The notes below the pieces were generated by a model. That model was not told the origin of the DNA. It saw nothing but the letters and a program-made list of their open reading frames with translations, and searched no databases. From NCBI GenBank assembly GCA_033675545.1, contig JAWDGP010005862.1, positions 1 through 64,000 on the forward strand: a DNA stretch of 64,000 bases. The letters run 5' to 3'. Below, in pieces: positions 1-13,220 of the stretch. Position numbers and translations under genes: made by a program. Each line of letters opens with the position of its first letter. The first letter of the stretch is position 1. This stretch comes from Elysia crispata (lineage: Eukaryota > Mollusca > Gastropoda > Plakobranchidae).

Positions 1-294
1 GAGCAGCAGCAGAAAAAGAAGTTGTGATATCGGCAACAGGAACAATAAGAATAGTAAGAGGAACACCAGGTGTAGTGGGATAAGTAGCATGAATAGGAAA
101 TGCTCCATAGGATTTTAGTAGAAGTGGTGAATTTTTTATTCCAAAAATACAATAATGGGCTGTTATGAACTGGAACAGAACTAAAGGAATTGGAGAATGC
201 TCGAAAACTAAGAGGGAAGTGGAGACTCAGTAGGGTGAGGAACTTACTGCAGGGAAAAAAACATTGTTCAAAGTATGACCGCTCCATAACGAAC

Positions 295-506
295 CTGTTT
301 AATGTTTGCCCAGTTATCCAGAATGTGACTGCGGAAATGACGGTCACATGACGTGTACTGTTCCATCCGTAGACAGGCGTGGGGGAAGTCTGACGGTATA
401 GGGGAGTCGTGGTGGACTCCTGTATTACTCCACACGTCCCAAACTGGTACCGCTATTTCACTCTGCCCGCGGAAAACAAGTGACCATCCTTCTTTTGTCA
501 CCACAG
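295..506 (-). CDS. Gene A exon 3: start of the WSLVFRG domain
   Basis: Acceptor ggcctacag|ct and donor aaacag|gttcgt bound 212 bp encoding 70 residues that begin VVTKEGWSLVFRG and end ILDNWANIKQ. The Cys pair sits in PHACLRMEQYTSCDRHF. Four residues differ from copy B. The following exon would lie left of the window. Confidence 0.8.
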
Positions 507-3500
507 CTGTAGGCCAGACACATGCTATGTTATTGATATGTCTTTACTGACTTGTTCTTTAAACTATGTTATATTATTCCTTGAAATATGCAAAAGAAGG
601 GTTCTTATGGTACATACTTGCTCTAACACAAAACGACGACATGAGATTAAAATTATAGACTTCCCTTAGTAGAAAAATACGGGTTGGAAAATATTTGCAG
701 ATTCTAGCCATCAAAATCTGTGTTGTAATCTTTAAAGATATTAATCTAAATGTCATCTAATTCTCCTTTAAAGTTCAGAAAAATTCTTCATTTTGATTGA
801 TTAAAATTGGAACTGGATCTCCACACAAAAACAGGTTCCATTACTCCTAATGTTAAGTCTTAATTAGATTTTAACTGCATCGTCTTTCTCTTTCTTTTTT
901 GATCCTCTTTCCTGCGTTGCTTCTTTTCCAAATCGGAAAAAAGCGACTCAAAAGAAGGATAACGTGATGCATGAGTTTTTTAAATTAAAAAAGAAAAGAC
1001 GAAAATGGGACAAACAATGATAAAACAGAAATCTGAAGAAAATAAAAGAATGTTAAGACCTAGAGCTTATCTTTTCGAACTATCCAAGGTACCAGGACTT
1101 TATATAATCTTAAGTTTAAATATTAACATGATGAACTTTATTACTAATCAAGTCTAGTGAATAGAGAGTTATGAATTATCTAATTTAATGTGAACAAAAT
1201 AAATAGCAAGTTACATTTTTTAAGCTCAACTTCACTTAAGGATTACCTGAGCATATTTTTTAATGATATTTTTCCCGAATACTGTTAACAGAATAACAGA
1301 ATAAAATATCTATTTTCCCTAACAATTGGAATAACTTACTGGAAGGCTTTGGCACGAGTATAATTAGCGCCACACAAATCTTTAATAACAAGCAGTTAAC
1401 AAAGAGACTCACAGTATTGCTTTAAGCCGATTGTCCAGTCAGCGTCAGACGTAAACACCGGACCGGCGTCAAAATATCGCTCCACGAAAACAACACAAAT
1501 CTCGTGTACTGTGCTATAGTGGAACATGCCGCAGTCTAAGCCACAGAAGGCTGCACATCTTATTTGAGTTATCGGTCCTGAAGAGCAGGTTTGAAAGAGT
1601 CCACTGATTGTCTTAGTAGCTTTTATAGCTTTTTTAATATTCTGCAATTGGCAGAATTGTATTTTTTTCTTAAATTGAAAACACTAGATTTGTATTTATA
1701 TTTGTAGCCATTGTAGCTTTTAAAGCTTTTTTTCTTAACCTTTCTTCCTCTTCACGGTTATTCTACTATTGACAGAATTGTAATTTTTTTTTAAAATTGA
1801 AAACACTAGATTTATATTTATATATGCTGCGATGTGGTTTACTATCATCATAAATTATGCTTTTCTAAAGGTACTGTTATTGAATAAGCATTCGTTAAAT
1901 TTGATATTAACAATTTTGAAATTTTGTCACTTTCTGGTAACCAAATTCTTATACGTTAAAATCATTTATGTATTTTAGATAAAGATAGGTAAAAAGGGGC
2001 TCACTCACATTGATCTACTAGTTTAGCGTTTCGCGATATTTCTAACTTCTAAGAAATGCATATTTTGGATAAAAATAAAAAGACTGTCAAATTCTGTTAT
2101 GTTTTTGATGACTTAAATTATCTCATCTGAGTATAAGAGGTGGAGATAGTTTGTTGTTAGTCACTATAAATCCAAAAAAGTATAAAATCATTACAGTTGG
2201 GTCTCTCGTACCCGCTAATGAGCTGCGTGTACATGTGTAAACTTCATAATCTATTTGACAAATAAACAACTAGTGGATGTTTATTGCATTCCTCATTAAA
2301 AAGAACAAGATACTTTGGTAATGGGCGTGAACATGCTTTGTTATGTAATATGAACGAAATCACTTTGTATAGATTTTTTAAAAATATTTTAAAAACAATA
2401 TGTTGTCTAAAATTTTTTTGTTTAAAATCACAACGTTTTGACAATGAAACAAATCCTCCACATCTGTGGTCTTTTCGACTGGTATACACTTTTGATGTAT
2501 AGTTGAGGAGTGCCATGTAATAACTCTGGGTAGACTGAGAGCTCGAGGTATAAAACATTTCCTTAACTGATCAACCAAAAAGATTATAGAGTAATTTAAT
2601 CTGTTTAAATGATCAAAACTAATATTATTATGAAAAGTTACTTAATTAAAGACTTGGCTTTAATTTATTTTTTTTGTTCTTTCATTTTTCTCACATGTAT
2701 TGCCTTAGGTTTTATAAATAAATTGTTACGAGAAAATACTATATGTATTTTTAAGTTTACATTTTTTGCAGAAGAAAAACAATCCCGTATTAAAGCATTT
2801 GAGTAACGTTGTCAGACGCAAGAAGATATTATATAGTGTACCCGGTAAATGTGATGGATACTACTCCAACTAATGCACATATCTGATTATATTTTGTGAA
2901 AGAACATCTAGAATTTCAATCTGCTGTGTCCTTTTCTCTAAAGTGCAAGACATGCATCCTATGAAATTGTTTTTGAAGATGCAGTTGAAACTAAATACAA
3001 ATTCCAAGATATGCATATTATTTATGTGACCATGCTTTTAAAGAAAAGTACGCGGCCCCTATAACTTTTCAACTCCCTATTCTGGGGATTGAGTAGGGTG
3101 AAGAAAAACTAACAACCTTCAAGCCTTCCTAGATTATGTACTCGAGAAATAGTATACTAAGTGAGAGGAATATGGAAGAATCTCTCTTCTAAACACCATT
3201 TTCTTTTTAAATAGGTGTAGGGAATGTTTTTAGTTTAAGAAAGCATCACATTAGTTTTTGTGTTAAGAGATAAAAGGCTTCATAATCATTCATGTGAAAA
3301 AAACGGGTGTTTGTACAAAAATGCATAGAGGGAATGCAATGAATTTAATTTTTTAAAACTTTTTTTTGGCAATTTTTATAGTATAACTAAACTGATAAAA
3401 AATTAATTATAACAAAAGCATGATGAAAACTTAACTCTGAACAATAGGAAAGAAGAAAATGAATGAAATATCTTTTCTCTGACTACGAATGCTATGTGAT

Positions 3501-3727
3501 GTAGTAAAAGAATAGAAGGCGATTGGAAAAAAGATATTTTAAACCGTTGATATACAAGATTTCTAGACAGAGTGAGTCTCACCTGACCTCTGCTTGACCT
3601 CTGTAGCTCCGGAAGTTATTTTTTGACCCAAGGAAAGTTTAAAATGAAAACTGCGTTGTGAGTGACAGCACTTCTGAGCCAGAGAGGTCAGGAGAAGGTA
3701 TAAAATAAACAATCGTCTTGATGCCAT
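295..3727 (-). CDS. Secreted PAN-like protein gene, copy A (3' exons outside window)
   Basis: Three minus-strand exons are visible: 3,583-3,727 (start codon, signal peptide), 1,413-1,619 (PAN/Apple-like Cys-rich exon) and 295-506 (first exon of the downstream domain). Lengths of 145, 207 and 212 bp equal those of copy B, and phases agree (1, 1, 0). The protein starts MASRRLFILYLLLTSLAQ, a clear secretion signal. The Cys pattern C-x3-C-x3-C-x2-F-x-Y-x6-C (RCAAFCGLDCGMFHY) is PAN-like. Exon 3 ends at cag|gttcgt and the remaining exons should lie left of base 1. It differs from copy B at 12 of 187 residues with no frameshift or stop, so it looks functional. PAN domains usually bind protein or carbohydrate outside the cell; the specific role here is unknown. 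The name is inferred from pattern, not a search. Confidence 0.78.
1413..1619 (-). CDS. Gene A exon 2: PAN/Apple-like domain
   Basis: Encodes 68 residues plus split codons with the Cys-rich core RCAAFCGLDCGMFHYSTVHE followed by another Cys. Donor is tact|gtgagt. Three residues differ from copy B. The acceptor is uncertain: the phase-compatible site (ataaaag|ct) lacks a pyrimidine tract. A 'ttgcag' upstream would be out of phase with exon 1. Confidence 0.75.
1660..1805. repeat. Local tandem duplication in intron 2-side flank of gene A
   Basis: Copy A contains two versions of a roughly 95-bp stretch ('gaaaacactagatttgtatt' with preceding 'acagaattgta' text near 1,650-1,700 and again near 1,770-1,820). 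Copy B (18,235-18,300) has one. The stretch lies just upstream (minus sense) of the PAN exon. Confidence 0.6.
3583..3727 (-). CDS. Gene A exon 1: start codon and signal peptide
   Basis: ATG at 3,727 in the context gaggATGg is followed by a short basic start (MASRR) and a hydrophobic run (LFILYLLLTSLAQ), typical of a secretion signal. The exon ends at tcag|gtgaga in phase 1. Five of 48 residues differ from copy B, more than in the other exons, as expected for a signal region. An in-frame upstream ATG exists (MYVNKHSTR) but would push the hydrophobic core inward, so the MASRR start is preferred. Confidence 0.75.
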
Positions 3728-4214
3728 CCTCGTGGAGTGTTTGTTGACATACAATCCTGCGAATTAAGGTGATACTTTCACTGATGCAAGATTGAAAGCA
3801 AAGAGTTTTGTTTTAGCTCATTCTTGAGTTATGGACATTTTACCTGCATTGTATCGTTACACGACAGAGATCTGAAAAAACAAAACGAAATACGACATTC
3901 TGGAGTAGGTTACTTTCGGTTACATTATTGAGAGAACCAACCTCATCGAATAATATTTCTCTGTGTCCCTCTCTGCACACCTGTCGGTAACTAAACGCTT
4001 ATCTATACTGACGCATAAGAGCCGTTCCCTTTACTCAAAGTTAGATTTAGATCTAGATGCTCAACCTTGTCGCAAAATAGAAATAATCTTAAAATGAAGT
4101 TATCAATATTGATCCTTACAGATACTTCCAAATAAATTGGCATAATTTTCTTCCTTTGAAAAAGAATCAAATTTTGATTTCTTTTGATGAAAATTAATGT
4201 GAATTAAGAATCAT

Positions 4215-4805
4215 ACAGCTTTATAATCGAGTCATTATATTAATGGTTTTCAAACCATGTAATTCCATAACGGAGTTGTCAGATTAATGATTTTCCAAAT
4301 CAAGCAACTTTGTAAACAAGTCATCAGTATGATGGTTTTCAATTTTATAATCAAGACGTCAGCTTATTTGTTTTACAATATTTTAATTTATAACCGATCC
4401 ATAACAAATATGGTTTTCCAATCATTCAACTATGTAGCCAAGTCGCTAGGTCAATTGTTTTCCACTCTTTCACATTCATAATCGTTTAATTTTATATCAG
4501 AGCTATCAGATCAGTGATTCTCAATCATTCAACTTTACTGCTGAGCCATTAGGTTAATAGTTATCAAATAGTCAACTTTATTTCTAAGTCCTCACAATAA
4601 TGATTGTTCAATGATTCAACTTTATAATTGAACTATCAGATACATTGTTTTACAATGATTTAACTTGATAACCGAGGCATTAGTTGAATTTTTTCAGTTC
4701 ATCGATTTTATGAACAATTAATGAGAGTCATGGTTTTCCAATAATTTAACTTTATTACCGAGTCCTCAGGTAAATGATAAACAATCATTTCCAATCATTT
4801 ATCTT
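4215..4805. repeat. Degenerate about 44-bp tandem repeat, copy A
   Basis: About 13 strongly diverged units follow the pattern 'tttataaccgagtcatcag', then 'attaatggttttccaatcat', then 'tcaac'. The same degenerate array occurs in copy B at 20,953-21,545, so it predates the segmental duplication. No coding potential is seen. Confidence 0.65.
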
Positions 4806-4829
4806 TACAACTGACAACATTTTGGGCAT

Positions 4830-5590
4830 ATAAAACGTCCAGGTAGAAAGAAGAGTAACATAAGATTTCACTTCACTTTGAGGGCTTAACACAGTTATAG
4901 GTGTATCGGAAGTACATATGACACGAGTTCAAAACAAAATGCTGGAAATCGAAACCCTTTTTGAAAGCTTCATGGTTGTCAAAATAACAGCCTACCATAT
5001 TTGTCATAACAAATAGGTATGAACCACACGCAGCAGATGTGATAGTCCGCTTCCGAATGAAGAATCGTTTTCAGTTTTTAAGTTCGGGAAGTTTATTAAA
5101 CGGTTATCGATTAAAAGATATAATCTAAATGAAGCTTTCAAAGAAAAATAAATAGCAAAAAAGAAAAGTGTAATCCTTACTTATAACAAAAACATTATTT
5201 ACACATTTGTGGCAACTAGTATTTGGTTTTGAGTGCTATGGACTCAAAACAAGACAGTCCTTCATACACAGGTATTTCTTCGGAAAGGTGAGAACAAATA
5301 CACGTAAAGACCAGAATTACCAAAATCACGTTTTTGTTAAACAAACTCGTCTTTATCCTTTGATACTTTTATCTAAAACTGCACAGAAATATGATGATAC
5401 TTTGATATTATAATTTTCAAACTTGATTAAGTACGTATTTTCTTTAAACTCTATAACCTAGTCATCAGATGAATGATAAATAGTCTTTTCCAATCGTTAT
5501 ATTTGATACGTTTTATCTACAAATGTACAGAAATATGATGGTACTTCATCATTATAATATTTAAGTTTGATTAATTAAACATTTTTTTTT
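4830..5590. other. Copy A-specific insertion, no gene recognised
   Basis: Roughly 760 bp present in copy A but absent from copy B between the degenerate 44-bp array and the shared 'atgctcttcgaa' landmark. It contains an internal near-duplicate ('acagaaatatgatgatactt' near 5,384 and a 'gatggtactt' version near 5,530). There is no recognisable coding sequence, so its origin is unknown. Confidence 0.45.
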
Positions 5591-6159
5591 CAAAGATATC
5601 CAAATAATTACTGAATAATGCTCTTCGAACTTAGCAATTTTAAGGTTTTATTGTTTCTCAGACAACTAGACCTAAAAATTAGATTTAGTAAAATACATAA
5701 CGCGATAGAATACATTCAGCCGTTAACAGTGCAAAATTGCAGATAGATTGTGGAATATCAAATTGCAAGAAGACACCGAGTTATTATAATATGTAAAATA
5801 AACTTTGAAAGATGGATTTGTTAGCAAGATTTGTTGAGCTGAAACCTTAATTTGGATGAGGACTCAATTCATAAAAGTCATTTAACAATAACTGCCTATA
5901 CGAGTTATAAAGCTTATATTGATCTTGAAATAAAATTAACAAGAAAATCTGAGTTAAGACCTACAAGGAAAGGAAAGAAACTTCAATAAATATCATATGA
6001 CAGGAGAAGTTAAATTTTCTACTTTTTCACAATTATTTATGAAAGTTATTTATCGGCTACAGTCACAATTAAAACTTAGACCAGATGAACTTCATTAAAT
6101 AAGAGATTTTACAAATATGGGATGGATGTATTGTAAAATTTTGAAGTTTGTTCAGAATA

Positions 6160-7429
<1,270 letters not shown>

Positions 7430-7430
<1 letters not shown>

Positions 7431-8345
7431 TGAAGTTTGTAGACGAGAAATAACGATGCTAGCAACAACCACACATACCTAGGCAAGGCCTTAATTTGCA
7501 ATGTTCAACACTTATAAAAACAAGCGGCATCTAAGGAAATAAAATTGATCCACATTGATTAATCTATTGATGGATCTTTCTTGTTCAAATGATTCGATTT
7601 TCAATGGATTTTTTTTAAAAACATGCTGCATTTTGTTCAAAGAAATTATTAATTCGAATGGCAAGACAAAACATTTTTTCAATTAATATGAGAACACAGG
7701 GCGCTCAACTCGTTTACACTTTTATCCCTACAATCCAAAAAAAAAATTTCTTCGAAAATGCAGATCAATGTAATATTGAATGAAAAGAATAATAGGTTTT
7801 GAATATTTATGCTGAACTTCACTGTATGGAATCACCAAAGAAGCGATTTTTTAAACGCTTCCCATGGCCCTCTGAAACTCCTTTGAGATCTTGCTCACAC
7901 TTGAAAAAAGTCAACAGTTCATTTCCATGTTCTTATCACCGTTTTGCGGAACTGGGTTAACCTTCTGATATCACTTACAATCAATGGTTTGAAAAGTGGC
8001 CACGAAGAGACAATTCTGCAATTTTACAAAAGGGAGAACTCATTTTCCAACACCGTTGCTGTTTACTTTTCATAAGTATTACCTCCTAAAATAGCACTTC
8101 AGTCGATATTTGAATGATCGCAACTCAGAGACCTTTGTTACATTTTGTAAAGATTTATCGATATCTTTTTTGATGCATAGAAACCCTCCACAAAAGAAAG
8201 GGACGCCGCCATCATTGTAGAGGTGGAAAGAAAAGGGAAGCGTTTTAACATCCAAAAACATGTCCCACTTAGACGGCGTGTCAAATAGTGACCGTTTTGT
8301 CGAAGTTGAGGAATTCTTTACATGGATGTACCATGATGTGAAACA
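7430..8345. repeat. Local duplicate S2 within copy A
   Basis: Second version of the S1 block. Unlike S1 it continues into 'aacaagatgtgtttatgtac', as copy B does at about 23,005, so S2 holds the ancestral junction and S1 is the derived copy. No conserved reading frame. Confidence 0.75.
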
Positions 8346-8899
8346 AACAAGATGTGTTTATGTACCATCTATCCATCTGTCAAGTAATCAATGTCAATGC
8401 TCATTATGAAGAGTCTAAGTGTGAAAGCTCTCTAACATTTTTTACTAAAGATCTTTGAAGATTTTATCTAAAATATTAAAAATTGCAGGATTTTCACTAA
8501 GTAATTTTTACTTTACAGAAAGCGTTGAGAAGCGTGTAACAGACTATGTGTTGGGCGCATCTGTCCATCGACTTGTGTTTACTATGTAGCAATCGTATTT
8601 TCAAGCACTTTGTCATTCACAGACGAGCGTAGCTGGAATACATCTCTGTCTGAATGGCGGGACGTCTCGCCTCCTCACCTATTTTTCATCTACCCTCATT
8701 TGGCCACTACAACTATCACAGAAAGCTAGTCTCGAATTCTGAATTCTTATTTCTATATGAATAAAAACTAGTCGTTATATGAAATACTCAACACGCGCAG
8801 CAGCTTTATCTAACCCCCATACCAGCGAGGTCGCACGTTCTACCATCGCCATCTCTAGCCATCGCACTGAACCTTAAGGCATTCTGATTGTTGCCACCC

Positions 8900-10090
8900 C
8901 CCTCCCACCCCTTGAAAAAAAAAACAATAATCACTTGTCTTATCTGAATCCAGCATTTTCAACTTTATGTATAACCTGTGAACGTCACTTTTTTCTGTAC
9001 AAAGTCGCATTTCAGGGGAAATAGTTACACGTTAAATTAATAGTTTGTGCTGTTTTGTTTTATTTTTTTTTGTCCCGTAATTATAAAGTCTGGCAGCTGT
9101 TCCTTTTTAGGCTCCTTTGGGGTGGAGTAGAATCATTAAGCTTAAACAAGTCGATTCTGTAATCAATAAAGTGATCACAATAGGCCATTTATAACTGTTT
9201 CACAAATTTCCTCTTGATGTCAACCCGAGTTTGAAGTGGACAATTGATATAATTATGAGTGTTGTTTTCCGCTATTCATCTCCTCTTTTCGTCTTTCTCA
9301 CGAGCTCTGAGTGTATAGATTTACAGGGTTATCCGAGTTGAGGGAAATATTACTGAAATGATTGATTTAAAACTTGGCACACACATAAAGCAACTCCATA
9401 AAAAAGTCAGGAAAAAGCATTTATTTAAGATCTTAATCAGATAAAAAAAAAGTATCAGTTTTCAAAAATCGTTACCATACATTAGTTTCTAATTTCTTAT
9501 AAAAAGAAAAGTCAGGATAATGTATGATTTTTTTTTATTTTATAAAACTTTGATCCTTGCCAAGTTTCGTTAAAAATATTGATTAAAAAGCGTTCAACCA
9601 AAACTAATATACGAAAAAATGTCATTTAGGAATTTAACTAAACCTTTTGAGAGAAGTTAGATCAAACTGTTCAATTAGAAAGAACAAATGCGCCCTCCTT
9701 TTTGCAATATTTAGTACCATGAATGCTTTTAGTTTTTGTATGAGGTCATGGTTGATAGTGATTGATGAACTAAGAAATTTAACACTGGTAACGTTTGACT
9801 CACTCATCCCGGTAACCATATTCATAACAAGCAAAATCTCCTCTGTCTCACAATTTGTTTGTATTTTTTAATTTTTCTTATCCTTCTGTTTTACAAACGT
9901 AACTATTTGAATTCCCTAGGAAAAAGTCTTTGACAGTTTAACAGTTTTTGTTTCATCTCTGTAATTCAGAAAATGTTAGGTTTTTTTTCTCCGTCTTCAG
10001 ATCTCCTTACCAATTCTGGTTCTATTTTGCCTATAAAAAAACTTTTGTATCTTCTTTTCCAGACACAGACATTCATCGCCTACTCTTATA
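8900..10090. other. Non-coding part of copy A
   Basis: 8,900-9,690 aligns with copy B 23,560-24,274; the small open frames here are not conserved between the copies. 9,690-10,090 has no counterpart in copy B, where a different Penelope-like element occupies the site. No gene is supported. Confidence 0.5.
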
Positions 10091-10091
10091 A

Positions 10092-10094
<3 letters not shown>

Positions 10095-10146
<52 letters not shown>

Positions 10147-10165
10147 GAGAGAGAGAGAGAGAGAG
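10095..10165. repeat. (TA)n(GA)n microsatellite
   Basis: TA run, then 'cagagaga' GA run, ending at 'gttgtgtgtcaaataa'. It has the same two-part structure and right flank as 7,064-7,159, so the microsatellite appears to travel with the adjacent element. Confidence 0.95.
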
Positions 10166-10812
10166 TTGTGTGTCAAATAACACAATAAAACAATGCTCGA
10201 CAGTAAAGGAGCATGGTATATTTTGAAAAATTGTCCTACCTAGTAGTCCACGACTTCGAAGTTTCGTACCAAACTTCAAACAAGCAATAATAAATCACAA
10301 AGGACGCCTATAACAAGATCAAAACCAAGACAAATCAACAAGCGAGAAAAATGTGCAACTGCAGAAATAGAGAAGATGCTATCAAGACGGGAAATGCCTC
10401 ACCGAATGCATCGTCTATAAAACAAACGTAACACAAACCGAATCTAACAAGAAACATATATTGGACCTACTGAAAATACATTTAAAACAAGATATAACTT
10501 GCACAAATCGTCTTTCAAAAATCAGCTTCAGGATTAATTGAACATATTTGGGAATTAAAAAATTACAACATAGACCACAGAATAGAATGGAAAATCGTCA
10601 AAAAAGTAAGACCAATCACGCTAGACAAAAAGTAGAAGAAAAGTTCGAAATTTTGCGGCAACAGCTAAGTTTAAACAATCATAAAGAGGTCTTTTCCCAA
10701 TGTGTGCAGAGAAAGAAATTCTCCTGTCCAATGTACAGAGAACAACAAATCCTGTGCCACTTGGCACGAAACTTCGAAGTCGTGGTCTACTAGGTAGGAC
10801 AATTTTTCAATA
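10166..10812 (+). mobile_element. Penelope-like element remnant 2 with 50-bp terminal inverted repeats
   Basis: Frameshifted pieces of a GIY-YIG endonuclease tail can be read: 'TYIGPTENTFKTRYNLHKSS' near 10,456-10,520, 'YIWELKNYNIDHRIEWKI'-like sequence near 10,538-10,600, and 'EEKFEIL' near 10,640. These match the order seen in the endonuclease end of Penelope-like elements. Inverted arms at 10,223-10,272 and 10,761-10,810 agree at 48 of 50 positions. No reverse transcriptase is present. It is a dead, probably non-autonomous copy. The family name is from memory of the motif order. Confidence 0.7.
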
Positions 10813-12208
10813 TGTATCTATGAATATATAATTATAATTATATTTCTATATAGTTCATGTATTTGTATACTGAGTATCTATATCGTCTCTAGTAATTAGT
10901 GCTAACCTAGGATGCGGAGCGGTATGTGTGTGTGTTTGGATGGATAGTTGGGTTTAAGGGTTGTGGGGGGGGGGGGGGGTGAAGAGTGAAGGTAAAAAAG
11001 GTAAAGGCTTCTCGACTAGTCACAGGGATTACGGTCCAATGCTTTTTAATGCTAATTTAGCCGTTGGTCACATCAGAAAAATGAGCAGGCTACGATTTCC
11101 TCAAATTGTGTTTTATACAGCAGATATAGAGTATACTAGTCTTAGTTAAAGCTAGATAACACCAAGAACTGAAGTCATAAAAATAAGAGCCACTTTGTGA
11201 AAATAAGAAACTACTTGCTTTAGAGGAGACTAAACCTACTGACTGTGTTAGATCTAGATCTAGTATTATCCCATGGTGGTGGAATAAATGATTATTTTTT
11301 AAGTTATTAAATATAAATTCAAGATTACTACAATTCTTTCTTAGCTTTCATCCATGCAAACATTTCTAGCTTCACTTCGAAGTTAATTTTTTTTTTTACT
11401 GTTTTAACTGAGACGAGGTTTGTAACATTTTCTAACTTCATGTCCAGTCAATACCAAACAAGGTGCTCCTCTTAGATTAATCATGTTACAAAAAAACTTG
11501 ACATTTCTCATATAATTTTAGGCAAGTACCACCCATCCAATATTGGTAAATTTTGGTACAGAGGTGCTTGAAGTCATTGTAACAAGATATAGATTGAAAG
11601 AATTGAAAACAATCAGTCGATGTCAATCCTGAACTAAGACAGTGAGTTAGAAAATAAATATCACAGCCAACAAATTGTTTATAGCGAATGCTTATCAGCC
11701 GAAAATACGGAGGTTGTTCTCTTGGCAAAAAGACAAAATCTAAGTCAAGCATAATAAAACAAAACCACTCCGCGACTTGGATTCGTTGTAAAAAAAAAAC
11801 TTATCGGAATCATAAAAAACATAATATAGTAACATTTTTCAACAATATCATTTTCATACTTTGTATCACTTTTTAATTTACACTGGTGAGCAAAACCCTA
11901 ACATGGAAGAATTTGAAAAAGCGTCCACTGTCCACCACACAAGTATGATGCTAAAATCTAGAAGAAACTTAAGTTGGCAAGTGTGCATGGTTCTCGTCAG
12001 GATAGGAAATCAGCTTATTTTATACTCTCCAGAATCATTTTACGATACTCTTAATCGCTTATTGGAAGATTATGAATTCCGCAAAAACATTCTGTAAGGT
12101 GCACTACCTTGAGGAAATTCTTAGCTGAGCATTTATGTAAAGCTGATGAATCTTTATCAGGATCTATATTTTTTATTTTATACAATGAGATAACTATTAT
12201 TATAAACT
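10813..12208. other. Non-coding end of copy A
   Basis: 11,245-12,208 aligns with 26,805-27,724. A short frame at 11,861-12,097 is broken by indels in copy B and so is unlikely to be a gene. 10,813-11,244 is unique and includes a 15-G run near 10,966. No gene is seen. Confidence 0.5.
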
Positions 12209-12830
12209 GTTATGAAATGTAGATTTTTTTTTATCGCGCTTTTTTCTTCTAACTTTTGGCAAAAAACCCCAACAAATTTCATTTGCTTTTGCTTTGTCAC
12301 AAAAAAAAAAAAAAAAATCCGACAACAACATGTGAATGAAAAAAAGAAACAAAAAAAATTCTTTTCACCCGTCCATTTACTTTATTCTAATTACTATTTT
12401 ACAATTCAGATATCATCTGACAGGTAAAATAGAAAAAGAAAACATATGATGTGAAATTAGCTGTGAAAAATTTTTAAAAAATTGATAAATTTCTGAATAT
12501 GACAAAATAAAGTTACTCGTTTAATTAAAGCCGAAGCTGAAATCTTCATGGTTAAAGAATAAGGTGTTGGTATTTTTTTTATTCAATCTTTAAGCAGTGA
12601 AATTGAGGAACTGAAATTTAACTTCCTGTTTAAGATATGTAATAAACTAATTTCAAATATTTTCGGCAAACGACGGAAACTTAAATAAAAAAAAATAAAA
12701 AAAAATCTTTGAGTAACTACCTCAATCTTCATCAAAATAAATGAAATATTTCAAATTGAGTTTATTATTGAAATTTCTAAATAGAGCAAATTAATTATTA
12801 ATCACATATAAACAAGATCATGAGTAGATA
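12209..12830. other. AT-rich spacer, nothing recognised
   Basis: Lies right of the copy A boundary. It is poly(A)- and poly(T)-rich with no splice-bounded frame or repeat family that I can identify. Confidence 0.5.

Positions 12831-13220
<390 letters not shown>

Noticed and set aside
11861-12097. 78-codon frame in copy A
   Set aside because: The aligned region in copy B (about 27,390-27,600) has indels that break it, so it is not conserved coding sequence.
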